From positions 1 to 10,936 of the forward strand of contig CADBNQ010000046.1 of NCBI GenBank assembly GCA_902796045.1: a stretch of DNA of 10,936 bases, read 5' to 3'. The notes beneath the pieces were generated by a model. That model ran no database searches, was not told where the DNA came from, and worked only from the letters and a program-made list of their open reading frames with translations. Shown here in pieces: positions 1 to 6,845 of this stretch. This DNA is from an uncultured Lachnospiraceae bacterium. Lineage in GTDB: Bacteria > Bacillota > Clostridia > Lachnospirales > Lachnospiraceae. Both the position numbers and the translations under genes were made by a program. The stretch's first letter is position 1. The number at the start of each line of letters is the position of its first letter.

Positions 1-1179
1 TATTCCTTCTCAGTCAAGGAGGGAGCACTGACGATCTACTCAAATACCATGCTCTGCCCTTACTGTCACAATGTCCTGCCCCAGCATTTTTTTCACTATG
101 AGATGCTGCTGATCGGCCTGGCGGGGAGTGTGGCCTCCGGAAAGACTGTTTATCTGTCTTCTCTGATGATGAACAGCTATGATGTCCTCCAGAGAGAGAA
201 CCTGAGTGTCAGAAGCGCGGAAGGGAATCCGCAGGACGCCTACAAGATGAGTATGGAGAGAAATGCTGACAGACTCTGGCGTTATGGGATCTGCCCTGAG
301 GCTACTGGCAAGGCCTTTCGCAAACCCATATTTCTGGAGCTGACATACAAGATTTCCGACCGCACCTGCCATATGCTGGCTGCCATCTATGACGTGGCGG
401 GAGAGCTGATCAGTGAGAGTGCCGGTTCAGGCCGGACCGGCTTCGTACGACACATGGATGGCTATATCTGCCTGGTAGATCCTGCCCAGATGCATCTCGA
501 ACATATCCTGCCTTCCAGGCAGAGGCCTGATGAGGAGAAGGTGCTCGAGAAGCTGCATCTGCTGAGCAGGGAAGAACAGATTGCCGTACAGAGGATGAGC
601 AATGAGAACGGCTGCCAGGTCATGAGCACTGAGTCAGGCGGCCAGCCATCGCAGGCCGGCGATGAATATATCTATGAGAGGAGGGCGGAGATGATCCTGG
701 ATTCCATCCGTGCCGGGGTGGGAGATACAGACTTAAAGAATAAATACATGGCTCTGACCATTGCCAAGAGTGATCTTCTGGAAGACCTGGGTGAGATCAG
801 GGCATATAACGGGAGCCGACTTCTCTTTGAGAGAACGGCTGTCAATTATGGCTTTCTCAACATGGATCATCATTTTCTCCGCCAGAATATACTAAAACAG
901 ATTTTTGACCAGAAGGTTTTCCGCCTGCAGCGAAATCTGGATGATTATAAGGAAAGCGGCCTGTTTGCGGTCTCTGCCCTTGGCTGTGAGGTTGTGGAAA
1001 CAGATGCAGATCAGGAATCAGGTCCGGAGGACAGGCAGTACGAAAAAGGAGAGGCGCCGGGAAGCGCTCCGCCAGACAGGGTTTTCAAAACAGTAAGCAG
1101 AGTCTCTCCCATCCGGGTGGAAGAACCCTTTATGTGGATGGTGATGAAAGCGATGCAGGAAAGAGGGTGGCTTGATTGA
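1..1179 (+). CDS. TRAFAC-class (double-GTPase 2-like) GTPase, 5' partial
   Basis: Likely a GTP-binding switch protein. Numbering from the ATG at 49: one CPYC pair (3-6), as in the second half of a zinc ribbon; P-loop GSVASGKT (26-33); Walker B/G3-like DVAGE (115-119); G4-like AKSD (237-240); G5-like SALG (307-310); then a charged linker and a conserved-looking tail around EEPFMWMV. The frame is open without a stop from base 1 to the ATG, so the protein probably begins upstream and the first zinc-ribbon CxxC pair may lie outside the window. A purine-rich AAGGAGGG at 16-23 is too far from the ATG at 49 to be a convincing ribosome site. No membrane segment is seen. The stop overlaps the next start by four bases, so translation is probably coupled. 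Family membership is from motif order and memory of the double-GTPase families; the GTPase fold is well supported, the exact family less so. Confidence 0.8.
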   Translation, partial: YSFSVKEGALTIYSNTMLCPYCHNVLPQHFFHYEMLLIGLAGSVASGKTVYLSSLMMNSYDVLQRENLSVRSAEGNPQDAYKMSMERNADRLWRYGICPEATGKAFRKPIFLELTYKISDRTCHMLAAIYDVAGELISESAGSGRTGFVRHMDGYICLVDPAQMHLEHILPSRQRPDEEKVLEKLHLLSREEQIAVQRMSNENGCQVMSTESGGQPSQAGDEYIYERRAEMILDSIRAGVGDTDLKNKYMALTIAKSDLLEDLGEIRAYNGSRLLFERTAVNYGFLNMDHHFLRQNILKQIFDQKVFRLQRNLDDYKESGLFAVSALGCEVVETDADQESGPEDRQYEKGEAPGSAPPDRVFKTVSRVSPIRVEEPFMWMVMKAMQERGWLD

Positions 1180-2963
1180 AGATAGAATACTTGCAGCATA
1201 TGTATACATGGTCAGGCCGCTGCATTACAGGGAATAAACTTGGATGGGGCATTGTGGCGTCTGCCACGCCGACATCCCTGCCTCTGCTCAGAGAGATCGA
1301 GAAGCTGGCTGCAGATGCCCAGGCAGATTCTGAAGGTATGGTCCCTGTGGAAGAGATGATATACAGCCCGATCGCCGGATTTGTCAGAATGACGACCTGG
1401 CCGGGCCGGCAGGGGGAAGATGGACGCAGGCATAAATATGTGCATATCCTGCATCCCGCTGACCCTGACCAGCTCATGCCGGAAGCTCTTTTTGCGGGAC
1501 CAGACCTGAGAGGGACTTTGAATGGAACAGACAGTTCCTTAGTCAGTCTTCCCCGATTAAGTCTCCCTTCTTTTGACGGGGACCCGGGTGAGATCCTCAG
1601 AGAGATGGGATTGTATGACAGTCTGCCTGCCCTGATGCGGGCGGTCTGCTGGAGTCTGATGGAATCTCACTGCAGTCTGAATATCGTGGCAGATCACTGG
1701 AAGAAGGAAGACTTTGCCGCAAAGGCAGCCAGGCTCATGTATGCCATCTTCTGTCTTCTGCCGGAAAGCCTCAGGAAGAGAGCCGGCTACCTGTCCTATG
1801 CAGTCCGGGACACAGAGAGAACAGCCTTTTATTTCTCGGAGAAACCCTGTGGTAAAGCAGTCTTTATCCTGGATGAGGATCTGTATAAAGACCCTGTAAA
1901 AGATGGGGATGAGTTGTCGGAAGCCTTCTATGACGGCCTTCTCCGTCTCTGGAAACAGGACAGAGATCAGTATCCTGTTGTTATGGAACAAGTGGCCCTT
2001 AAAGCGGGACTGGCTTCAGGGACCGGCCGGGAACTGGATAAGCTCCAGTGGGTGTTTTATGACACTGTTCTCAGGCAGGAAGGAAGAATCCTCTCTGAAG
2101 AAACCCTGGCAAGGAATATCCCGGAACTGATCTACTGGGGACTGACAGACCAGGTTTTTATGGAGATTGCAGAAAGGTGTATCAGGGATCTTGACCAGGT
2201 GGCAATAGACCCGGGACTTCGGGAACTGTACCTGAACTCTCTGGTTGACAGGGTCTCGGGCAGGAGCCTGGTCCGGGTGTCTGATGAGATCGCCCGCATC
2301 ATGATGCTGCTTAAGGAAACGGATCCGGAGGCCATGGAGAAGGATCTTCTCATGATCAAAGAGAAGAACAGCCTTGTATATAATGAGGTCATGATCATCC
2401 TGTCAGACGGCGAAGAGACTGATGCTGATACCGCAGAAAGAATAGAAGAAACAGAAGAAAAAACAGAAAAAGCCGAAGAGACAGAAGCATCGGAAGCAAA
2501 AGAACCGGCGGTTCAGGAAGAGACTTGCGGGGAAAACCTGCCGGTCATGCCTGAGGCAGACTACCGGGTTCTTCCTGCCCGCCGGACCGGAAGGCAGGAA
2601 GAAGAGGGGACGGGGGGATCCTTTGTTGATTTTCTCCTCCTGTCACTGCCCATAGGATTTCTGACAGGCTGTGTCATGTTTCTGTCTCACTATTCCCTGA
2701 TGATCGGCCACTGGAAGATCGCAGTGGGAATGGGGGGCATGTGGCTGATCCTGATCCTCCACTACCTGATCCTGCTAAAGAGCAGACAGCATGAGCGGCC
2801 GCTCTGGATGGGCATTGGACTAAGCCTCCTGACCGGCGAGCTGATTGAGATCGCAGCCAGTTATTTCATCCCGCAGGAATACCGGATGATCTATTTCATC
2901 ATCCTGGGCGCGGCTGTTGTCGGCTTACAGATAGTGAGCATGTTTTTGAATCTGGAGAAATAA
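1176..2963 (+). CDS. GTPase-associated protein 1 (GAP1-like) with C-terminal membrane helices
   Basis: Probable partner of the upstream GTPase. The N-terminus (about 1-115) carries a QHMYTWSGR...GWGIVA pattern followed by a KYVHILHP segment, resembling the GAP1 N-terminal type 2 domain found beside double-GTPases. A helical, soluble middle region runs to about residue 405. An E/T/A-rich acidic linker follows (about 410-450), then about four hydrophobic helices from about 485 to the end, so the protein is predicted to sit in the membrane with its large N-terminal part probably cytoplasmic. The start is TTG at 1176, overlapping the GTPase stop as TTGA, with AGGAAAGAGGG ending eight bases upstream; a later ATG at 1200 would cut off the start of the recognisable N-terminal motif. 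Biochemical role unknown: it may be an effector, scaffold or GTPase regulator. Domain assignment is from recall, not from a profile search. Confidence 0.75.
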   Translation: MKIEYLQHMYTWSGRCITGNKLGWGIVASATPTSLPLLREIEKLAADAQADSEGMVPVEEMIYSPIAGFVRMTTWPGRQGEDGRRHKYVHILHPADPDQLMPEALFAGPDLRGTLNGTDSSLVSLPRLSLPSFDGDPGEILREMGLYDSLPALMRAVCWSLMESHCSLNIVADHWKKEDFAAKAARLMYAIFCLLPESLRKRAGYLSYAVRDTERTAFYFSEKPCGKAVFILDEDLYKDPVKDGDELSEAFYDGLLRLWKQDRDQYPVVMEQVALKAGLASGTGRELDKLQWVFYDTVLRQEGRILSEETLARNIPELIYWGLTDQVFMEIAERCIRDLDQVAIDPGLRELYLNSLVDRVSGRSLVRVSDEIARIMMLLKETDPEAMEKDLLMIKEKNSLVYNEVMIILSDGEETDADTAERIEETEEKTEKAEETEASEAKEPAVQEETCGENLPVMPEADYRVLPARRTGRQEEEGTGGSFVDFLLLSLPIGFLTGCVMFLSHYSLMIGHWKIAVGMGGMWLILILHYLILLKSRQHERPLWMGIGLSLLTGELIEIAASYFIPQEYRMIYFIILGAAVVGLQIVSMFLNLEK

Positions 2964-2966
2964 GAC

Positions 2967-4559
2967 ATGAGAACGATAGATCATACAGGATCTTTCCTGA
3001 GCGAGATAGAAGACAGGCTCAGGGAGATTAAAAACAGCAGAAAGCCTTTCAATGAATTTCTCCTGGAGAAGATGGATTACTTTGATTACAGTAACACTTC
3101 TCTGGCCAGGAAAGTATGGCACAGAATCGAGAAAAAAGATACAGGAACGGCTGTCTATGTCCCTGTCACCCGACAGACTATCGGAGCCTGGCTGAAGGGA
3201 TCCATGCCATCCAGCAGGGAGATCTATGTGACACTGGGACTTGCCTTTTCCATGAGCCTTGAAGAGATCAACCATATCCTGTTGGAGACCTATATGGGAT
3301 ACGGCCTCTATTGTAAGAATATCGAGGATGCCCTCTGGATTGCCATGATCAACGGCCTCTTTACCATCGACCGCCTGGAGGAGGTTAAGCAGGAGGTGGA
3401 AGAGATCCTTACCCGGCAGGATGGACCCGGCAGAGAAGGACGGCTTGCCACCATGGATCTGTGGGTTCTCCTTTCTGAGGCTGTAACCCTGGACCAGTTC
3501 TATGGCCTGATCAGGGATTACAGGGATGAGTTCAGGGAGGGCATGCTGAGGTTCGGACAGTGCATGGAAGAAGTGATTGAGGAAGAATACGGTTACTACG
3601 AGAAGGCGGCCTGGTTCTTAAGAGATATCGGCCTGCTCCACTGTGAGGCCCAATTCTCCAAAATCCGTGCCGGCAAAGCGGTGGTCACAAGAGAGTGGCT
3701 GCTGAGGTTCTGTATCGCTCTTCAGCCTTCCATTACGTCCATCGAGAAGCTTCTGGCCAAGGCGCAGATGGAACCTCTGGGGGTGACTCCTTCTGAGATT
3801 ATTCTTGATATGATAGCCAGATACCATTCCGATGCCCTGGCCAACAGCCAGGAGATCTGGTGTATGATAGAGTCTGTTGCCAGAGAGCTCGCAGCAAAAG
3901 GCTATGAGGTTGAAGATGACCTCTGCCGCAAATATGACTCTGCCTATGATATCCCTCTGCCTCAGAAATGGCTGTTTTCCATCTGTGTGGGCAGAGAGCT
4001 TCTGGCCTGCGGAAAGAGACGTGACCACGGCTATGAGAAACAGGGCTACTGCAGGCATACCTTTATCGACCGCATCCTCTTTGAAGATCTCAATAAGACA
4101 AAAAAAGGGCAGACCTTTAAAAAGGAAGCGGCAAGATTGTGGGAAGACCACGGCCAGTCCGGGGAGACCGTTATGGAGGTTGCCATGCCCTATGTGCCGG
4201 CCTTGTCCGTACCCAGAGGATTTCAGTCTGATCCACTGGATCTGGAGAAATTTGAGGATTACTGTTATGTAAGAAGACCCAGCAGGCTCTCCAGGGACTT
4301 CCTGATGAACGACATCTATTTCTATTGTGCACTGTTGTATTCCCTCTGGACCGGAAAATGCTGGACAGGCCGCTTCACTGAGGAAGTTCATGAGGAGATT
4401 CTCACCGAGCTTGGCCGCTGCGGGACCGAAAGCCGGATGCTTGCGGACATGCTGAAAGCCAATCTGACTGCCGGCGCAGCCTGGAGAGAGGATTGTGATA
4501 TCGCCCACATCCTGGATGCCCTTTGGATGATGAGACCTTCCTACAGTAAAAGTGAATAA
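2967..4559 (+). CDS. Protein with duplicated XRE-like helix-turn-helix repeats
   Basis: I do not recognise a named family. The 530-residue protein is predicted soluble and mostly helical. Residues about 45-108 look like an XRE-type helix-turn-helix: SLARKVW, then TRQTIGAWLKG, then SSREIYVTLGLAF and SLEEINHILLE. A second segment at about 230-265 (VVTREWLLRFCIAL, then ITSIEKLLAKAQ) repeats the last part of that pattern with the Arg-Glu pair in register (84-85 and 242-243), which points to an internal duplication. The C-terminal half is rich in aromatic and charged residues, with no recognisable enzyme motif. It starts three bases after the GAP1-like stop, with GGAG nine bases before the ATG, so it belongs to the same transcription unit. 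It could be a DNA-binding regulator of the cluster, or an adaptor using an XRE-like fold for protein contacts. The reading frame is convincing; the function is open. Confidence 0.72.
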   Translation: MRTIDHTGSFLSEIEDRLREIKNSRKPFNEFLLEKMDYFDYSNTSLARKVWHRIEKKDTGTAVYVPVTRQTIGAWLKGSMPSSREIYVTLGLAFSMSLEEINHILLETYMGYGLYCKNIEDALWIAMINGLFTIDRLEEVKQEVEEILTRQDGPGREGRLATMDLWVLLSEAVTLDQFYGLIRDYRDEFREGMLRFGQCMEEVIEEEYGYYEKAAWFLRDIGLLHCEAQFSKIRAGKAVVTREWLLRFCIALQPSITSIEKLLAKAQMEPLGVTPSEIILDMIARYHSDALANSQEIWCMIESVARELAAKGYEVEDDLCRKYDSAYDIPLPQKWLFSICVGRELLACGKRRDHGYEKQGYCRHTFIDRILFEDLNKTKKGQTFKKEAARLWEDHGQSGETVMEVAMPYVPALSVPRGFQSDPLDLEKFEDYCYVRRPSRLSRDFLMNDIYFYCALLYSLWTGKCWTGRFTEEVHEEILTELGRCGTESRMLADMLKANLTAGAAWREDCDIAHILDALWMMRPSYSKSE

Positions 4560-4569
4560 AAGCCAACTT

Positions 4570-4598
4570 TTGAATGTGTATTCTGAGTATGTTATGCT
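4570..4598 (+). promoter_or_regulatory. Predicted sigma-A promoter with extended -10
   Basis: TTGAAT (4570-4575), a 17-base spacer, then TATGCT (4593-4598), preceded by TG at 4590-4591 as an extended -10. It lies 11 bases after the stop of the helix-turn-helix gene and would start transcription near 4605, about 67 bases before the FHA gene. Spacing and both boxes fit the sigma-A consensus well. Assigned by eye only. Confidence 0.55.
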
Positions 4599-4664
4599 CC
4601 TGTTAAGATTTAGCCGGAGCGTCCCTGCTGTTTGTGGTGTGACGCGGCTATGAAGAACAGGAGC
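4596..4664 (+). promoter_or_regulatory. Nested inverted repeats covering the FHA gene ribosome binding site
   Basis: GCTCCTGTT (4596-4604) is the exact reverse complement of AACAGGAGC (4656-4664), and the right arm contains the AGGAG ribosome binding site of the FHA gene. Between them lies an inner stem, TAGCC+GCGTC (4611-4615, 4619-4623) with GACGC+GGCTA (4641-4650), with a 3-base bulge and a 17-base loop. The left outer arm overlaps the predicted -10 box, so only transcripts arriving from upstream would carry it. The right arm is followed by only TGATTTT, a weak terminator-like tract. Repeats are seen directly; a switch, attenuator or protein-binding role is inferred. Confidence 0.6.
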
Positions 4665-4671
4665 TGATTTT

Positions 4672-5307
4672 ATGTCTATTTTATCTCAGATCGGGGTCGC
4701 CCTGCTGATTCTTGTCATCGTTTTCATCCTGGTCAGGTCAAACCGCCAGCTGGAAGAAGCTGCCAGAGAAGGGGAACACTTTGTCGATGAGTGGGCCATC
4801 AAAGAGATCAGAAAGCAGGAGCTTGAGAAGGCGAGAAAGCAGCTGCCTGACCGCCGGAAGACATCAGGACAGGATAGGCCGAATCCGGTCCAGGGACCTG
4901 AAAGAACAGAAACATTTCAGGAACAGGAAGGAACAGAAGTGCTTCAGGAACAGGTATTTAGGAAGGACCCGACTCCGGCAGTTCGAATGGTGGATACCGG
5001 GATCAGTCTCGTGGAGCTGGATGATGCCGGGAACCCTGTCAGCAGGACCCGGGTCCAAAAACTGCCATTTACCATCGGCAGGGCACCGGAAAATGATCTG
5101 GTGATCGATGACCTGAGGGCCGCCAGGAAGCACTGCATGATCCAGCAGAAAGGCCAGTCCTTTGTCCTGGAGGATGAAGGAAGCAGAAATCAGGTGGAGA
5201 TCAATGGCAGCAGGCAGGAAGAGACAGTCCTTGCAGACCAGCTTCTGTTAAGCATAGCCGGCAGGGAATTCCTTGTTGTCATGACGTCGAAAGGAGCACA
5301 ATCATGA
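4672..5307 (+). CDS. Membrane-anchored FHA domain protein
   Basis: Probable phospho-signal reader held at the membrane. A single hydrophobic helix spans about residues 5-21, a charged coiled region follows (22-65), then an E/Q-rich linker made partly of a 9-residue repeat (about 78-95), and a C-terminal forkhead-associated domain at about 112-205. FHA landmarks are IGR (135-137), NDLVIDD (141-147), a His at 154 and SRN...NG (171-179). The usual Ser of the SxxH phosphothreonine pocket is Ala151. FHA domains normally bind phosphothreonine peptides made by Hanks-type kinases; two kinase-like genes and a PP2C lie within 5 kb. AGGAG at 4659-4663 is eight bases before the ATG. The stop overlaps the next start (ATGA), so it is likely co-translated with the FtsW/RodA-like gene, as FHA genes often neighbour SEDS/PBP pairs in Clostridia and Actinobacteria. 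Confidence 0.9.
   Translation: MSILSQIGVALLILVIVFILVRSNRQLEEAAREGEHFVDEWAIKEIRKQELEKARKQLPDRRKTSGQDRPNPVQGPERTETFQEQEGTEVLQEQVFRKDPTPAVRMVDTGISLVELDDAGNPVSRTRVQKLPFTIGRAPENDLVIDDLRAARKHCMIQQKGQSFVLEDEGSRNQVEINGSRQEETVLADQLLLSIAGREFLVVMTSKGAQS
4904..4956 (+). repeat. Two imperfect 27-base tandem units in the FHA linker
   Basis: GAACAGAAACATTTCAG followed by GAACAGGAAG (4904-4930) is repeated with few changes from 4931. It encodes RTETFQEQE-like and GTEVLQEQ-like 9-residue units. The period is in frame, so copy-number change would only lengthen or shorten the linker. Confidence 0.6.
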
Positions 5308-6845
5308 AGGCTGCCAGAGCATGGCCGGACCTGGCCGGAAGAATGACATGGGAGATGAAAAGAGCTTTCTATTCTTTCAGAAGAGGCCCTGGTCTTGCCG
5401 TCCTTCTGATGCAGGCACCGGTTCTTGCATTTGTGTGGTTCAAGGGGGCCGGTCCGGTCTATCTGGATATGGCAGGGATCATGGCCTTTTTGATCCTGAC
5501 TTCCTGGCTGCTTACCTCCATGGTCCATGGAAACCGGATGCTCCTCATATACACTCTGCTTTTGCTGACGGTAGGAACCATGCTGCAGAGTGTTTTTTTG
5601 CAGGAAGCCATCAGCCAGGATCCCGGGAAGGGTCGGACAGGGAGTCCCGCAGCAGGGCTTCAGCTCCAGTATCTGCTGGCCTTTGGGGCTGCGGTCCTGG
5701 CTTCGATGGTCTATGTCAGGTGGAAGGAGATCTCTTCCATGAGAGTCTGCCGTTTCCTTTTTTTTATTTCTGTGGGCCTGTCAGTCCTGACCCTGCTTCT
5801 TGCCACCAGTGTAGGCGGGGTGAGAAACTGGATCACGGTCGGCGGTCTGTCTATTCAGACAACGGAGATCAATAAACTGCTCTATGTTTTTCTGGCAGCC
5901 GGCCTGCTTGGGACGGTGGAGAAACCGTCAGGCGCAAGGATTGGTGAGTTCTGCTTTGTCTCCATTGTATTCGCCCTCCTCCTGATGGTCCAGGGAGAAT
6001 ACGGGACCCTGCTGCTCCTGATCTGTGTGTTTTTTTCTTATCTTTTTCTCTTTGTAGGGGACATCCGCGTCTTTCTGGGGACGGGCCTGGTCTTTGCCAG
6101 CCTGATGGGCGCTGCTGCTGGGCTGGGTGCCAGGCTGCAGCAGGATTCACTGGCCGGCAGCCGGATGGCAGACTTTCCTTTTGCGGGGATGTACCTCAAA
6201 GCCTATCACAGAATTGCCAACAGATTCATCTACTGGATGCATCCCGAGAAGGACCCCATGGGACTGGGCTACCAGCTTCTCAAAGCCAAGGAATCGATCG
6301 TTCTGGGCGGGTGGTTCGGAACATCATCCGTGACAGCGCTTCCTGTCAAAACCAGTGATCTGGTTTACCCGGCTCTCATACAGCGCTGCGGGATGATTTT
6401 TGCCCTTCTGGTATTCATCATATTTATTCTCATGTGGCTGGAGGGGATGAAAGCCATGGTGAGGAAGGAAGACCGATATCATCAGGCGGTTGCTGCCGGA
6501 ATCGTCATCATGCTTTTCCTGCAGGCCCTGATCATCATAGCCGGGAGTACCGGCCTTTGTCCGCTCACGGGAATCACGCTGCCCTTTATCTCAAGCGGGG
6601 GAAGCTCGCTGCTGGTCTGCTTTGTCATGACCGGCCTGCTTATCACAATATCAGGAAATGTGGGATGGAAAGGAAGCAGACATGGAGAAGAAGAGCTTTT
6701 TAAGGAGAGTACAATTATTACAAAGTGCCATTCTGCTCTCAGTCATATTCATCATTTTATCTCTGGTCCGTATCTCCGCAATCCTGCCGGGAGTCTCGGC
6801 GGAAGCAGACCGGCAGAAGGACAGGGCGAAACAGAGGATGTATGA
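5304..6845 (+). CDS. FtsW/RodA/SpoVE-family peptidoglycan glycosyltransferase (SEDS), divergent
   Basis: Polytopic membrane protein expected to polymerise lipid II into glycan strands with the PBP encoded next. Family landmarks: RNWITVGG...QTTE...K (174-191; usual form RRWI...QPSE), QGEYGT (230-235; usual form DLGT), a YQ...AKESIVLGGWFG segment, then KTSDLVYP with Asp352 where the family's catalytic Asp sits, and TGITLPFISSGGSSL (about 422-436). About ten hydrophobic helices are visible. The ATG overlaps the FHA stop by four bases. The last 50-odd residues (after about 459) are hydrophilic, look unlike the family, and are read out of frame across the start of the PBP gene; a shorter ancestral end, lost by stop-codon loss or a frameshift, is possible. 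Gene order FHA-FtsW/RodA-PBP matches the actinobacterial RodA-PbpA arrangement. Whether it serves division, elongation or sporulation cannot be told. Confidence 0.88.
   Translation: MKAARAWPDLAGRMTWEMKRAFYSFRRGPGLAVLLMQAPVLAFVWFKGAGPVYLDMAGIMAFLILTSWLLTSMVHGNRMLLIYTLLLLTVGTMLQSVFLQEAISQDPGKGRTGSPAAGLQLQYLLAFGAAVLASMVYVRWKEISSMRVCRFLFFISVGLSVLTLLLATSVGGVRNWITVGGLSIQTTEINKLLYVFLAAGLLGTVEKPSGARIGEFCFVSIVFALLLMVQGEYGTLLLLICVFFSYLFLFVGDIRVFLGTGLVFASLMGAAAGLGARLQQDSLAGSRMADFPFAGMYLKAYHRIANRFIYWMHPEKDPMGLGYQLLKAKESIVLGGWFGTSSVTALPVKTSDLVYPALIQRCGMIFALLVFIIFILMWLEGMKAMVRKEDRYHQAVAAGIVIMLFLQALIIIAGSTGLCPLTGITLPFISSGGSSLLVCFVMTGLLITISGNVGWKGSRHGEEELFKESTIITKCHSALSHIHHFISGPYLRNPAGSLGGSRPAEGQGETEDV
6682..6845 (+). 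other. Long out-of-frame overlap between SEDS and PBP genes
   Basis: 164 bases are read in two frames. In the PBP frame they encode the charged start and the membrane anchor, which is typical; in the SEDS frame they encode a low-hydrophobicity tail with no family resemblance. The PBP frame therefore looks like the selected one. Confidence 0.65.

Noticed and set aside
226..238. GAATCCGCAGGA shared with the inverted repeat at 8970-8981
   Set aside because: The copy near 227 is inside coding sequence and lacks the second arm, so the match is probably chance.
2430..2520. Repeat array or microsatellite in the Glu-rich stretch
   Set aside because: It is low-complexity codon repetition (GAA/ACA/GCA) in an acidic linker with no regular period.
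3618..4508. Long minus-strand open frame (296 codons) inside the helix-turn-helix gene
   Set aside because: It lies antisense to a convincing gene, has no ribosome binding site or family motif, and reads like the complement of biased codons.
4656..4675. Intrinsic terminator formed by the outer hairpin before the FHA gene
   Set aside because: Only four T residues follow and the right arm is the ribosome binding site, so a translation-related role fits better, though attenuation is not excluded.
6658..6681. Upstream ATG for the PBP gene at 6658
   Set aside because: Its AGGA is only three bases away and it adds eight unlikely residues; ATG 6682 has a better-placed ribosome site and starts just before the membrane anchor.
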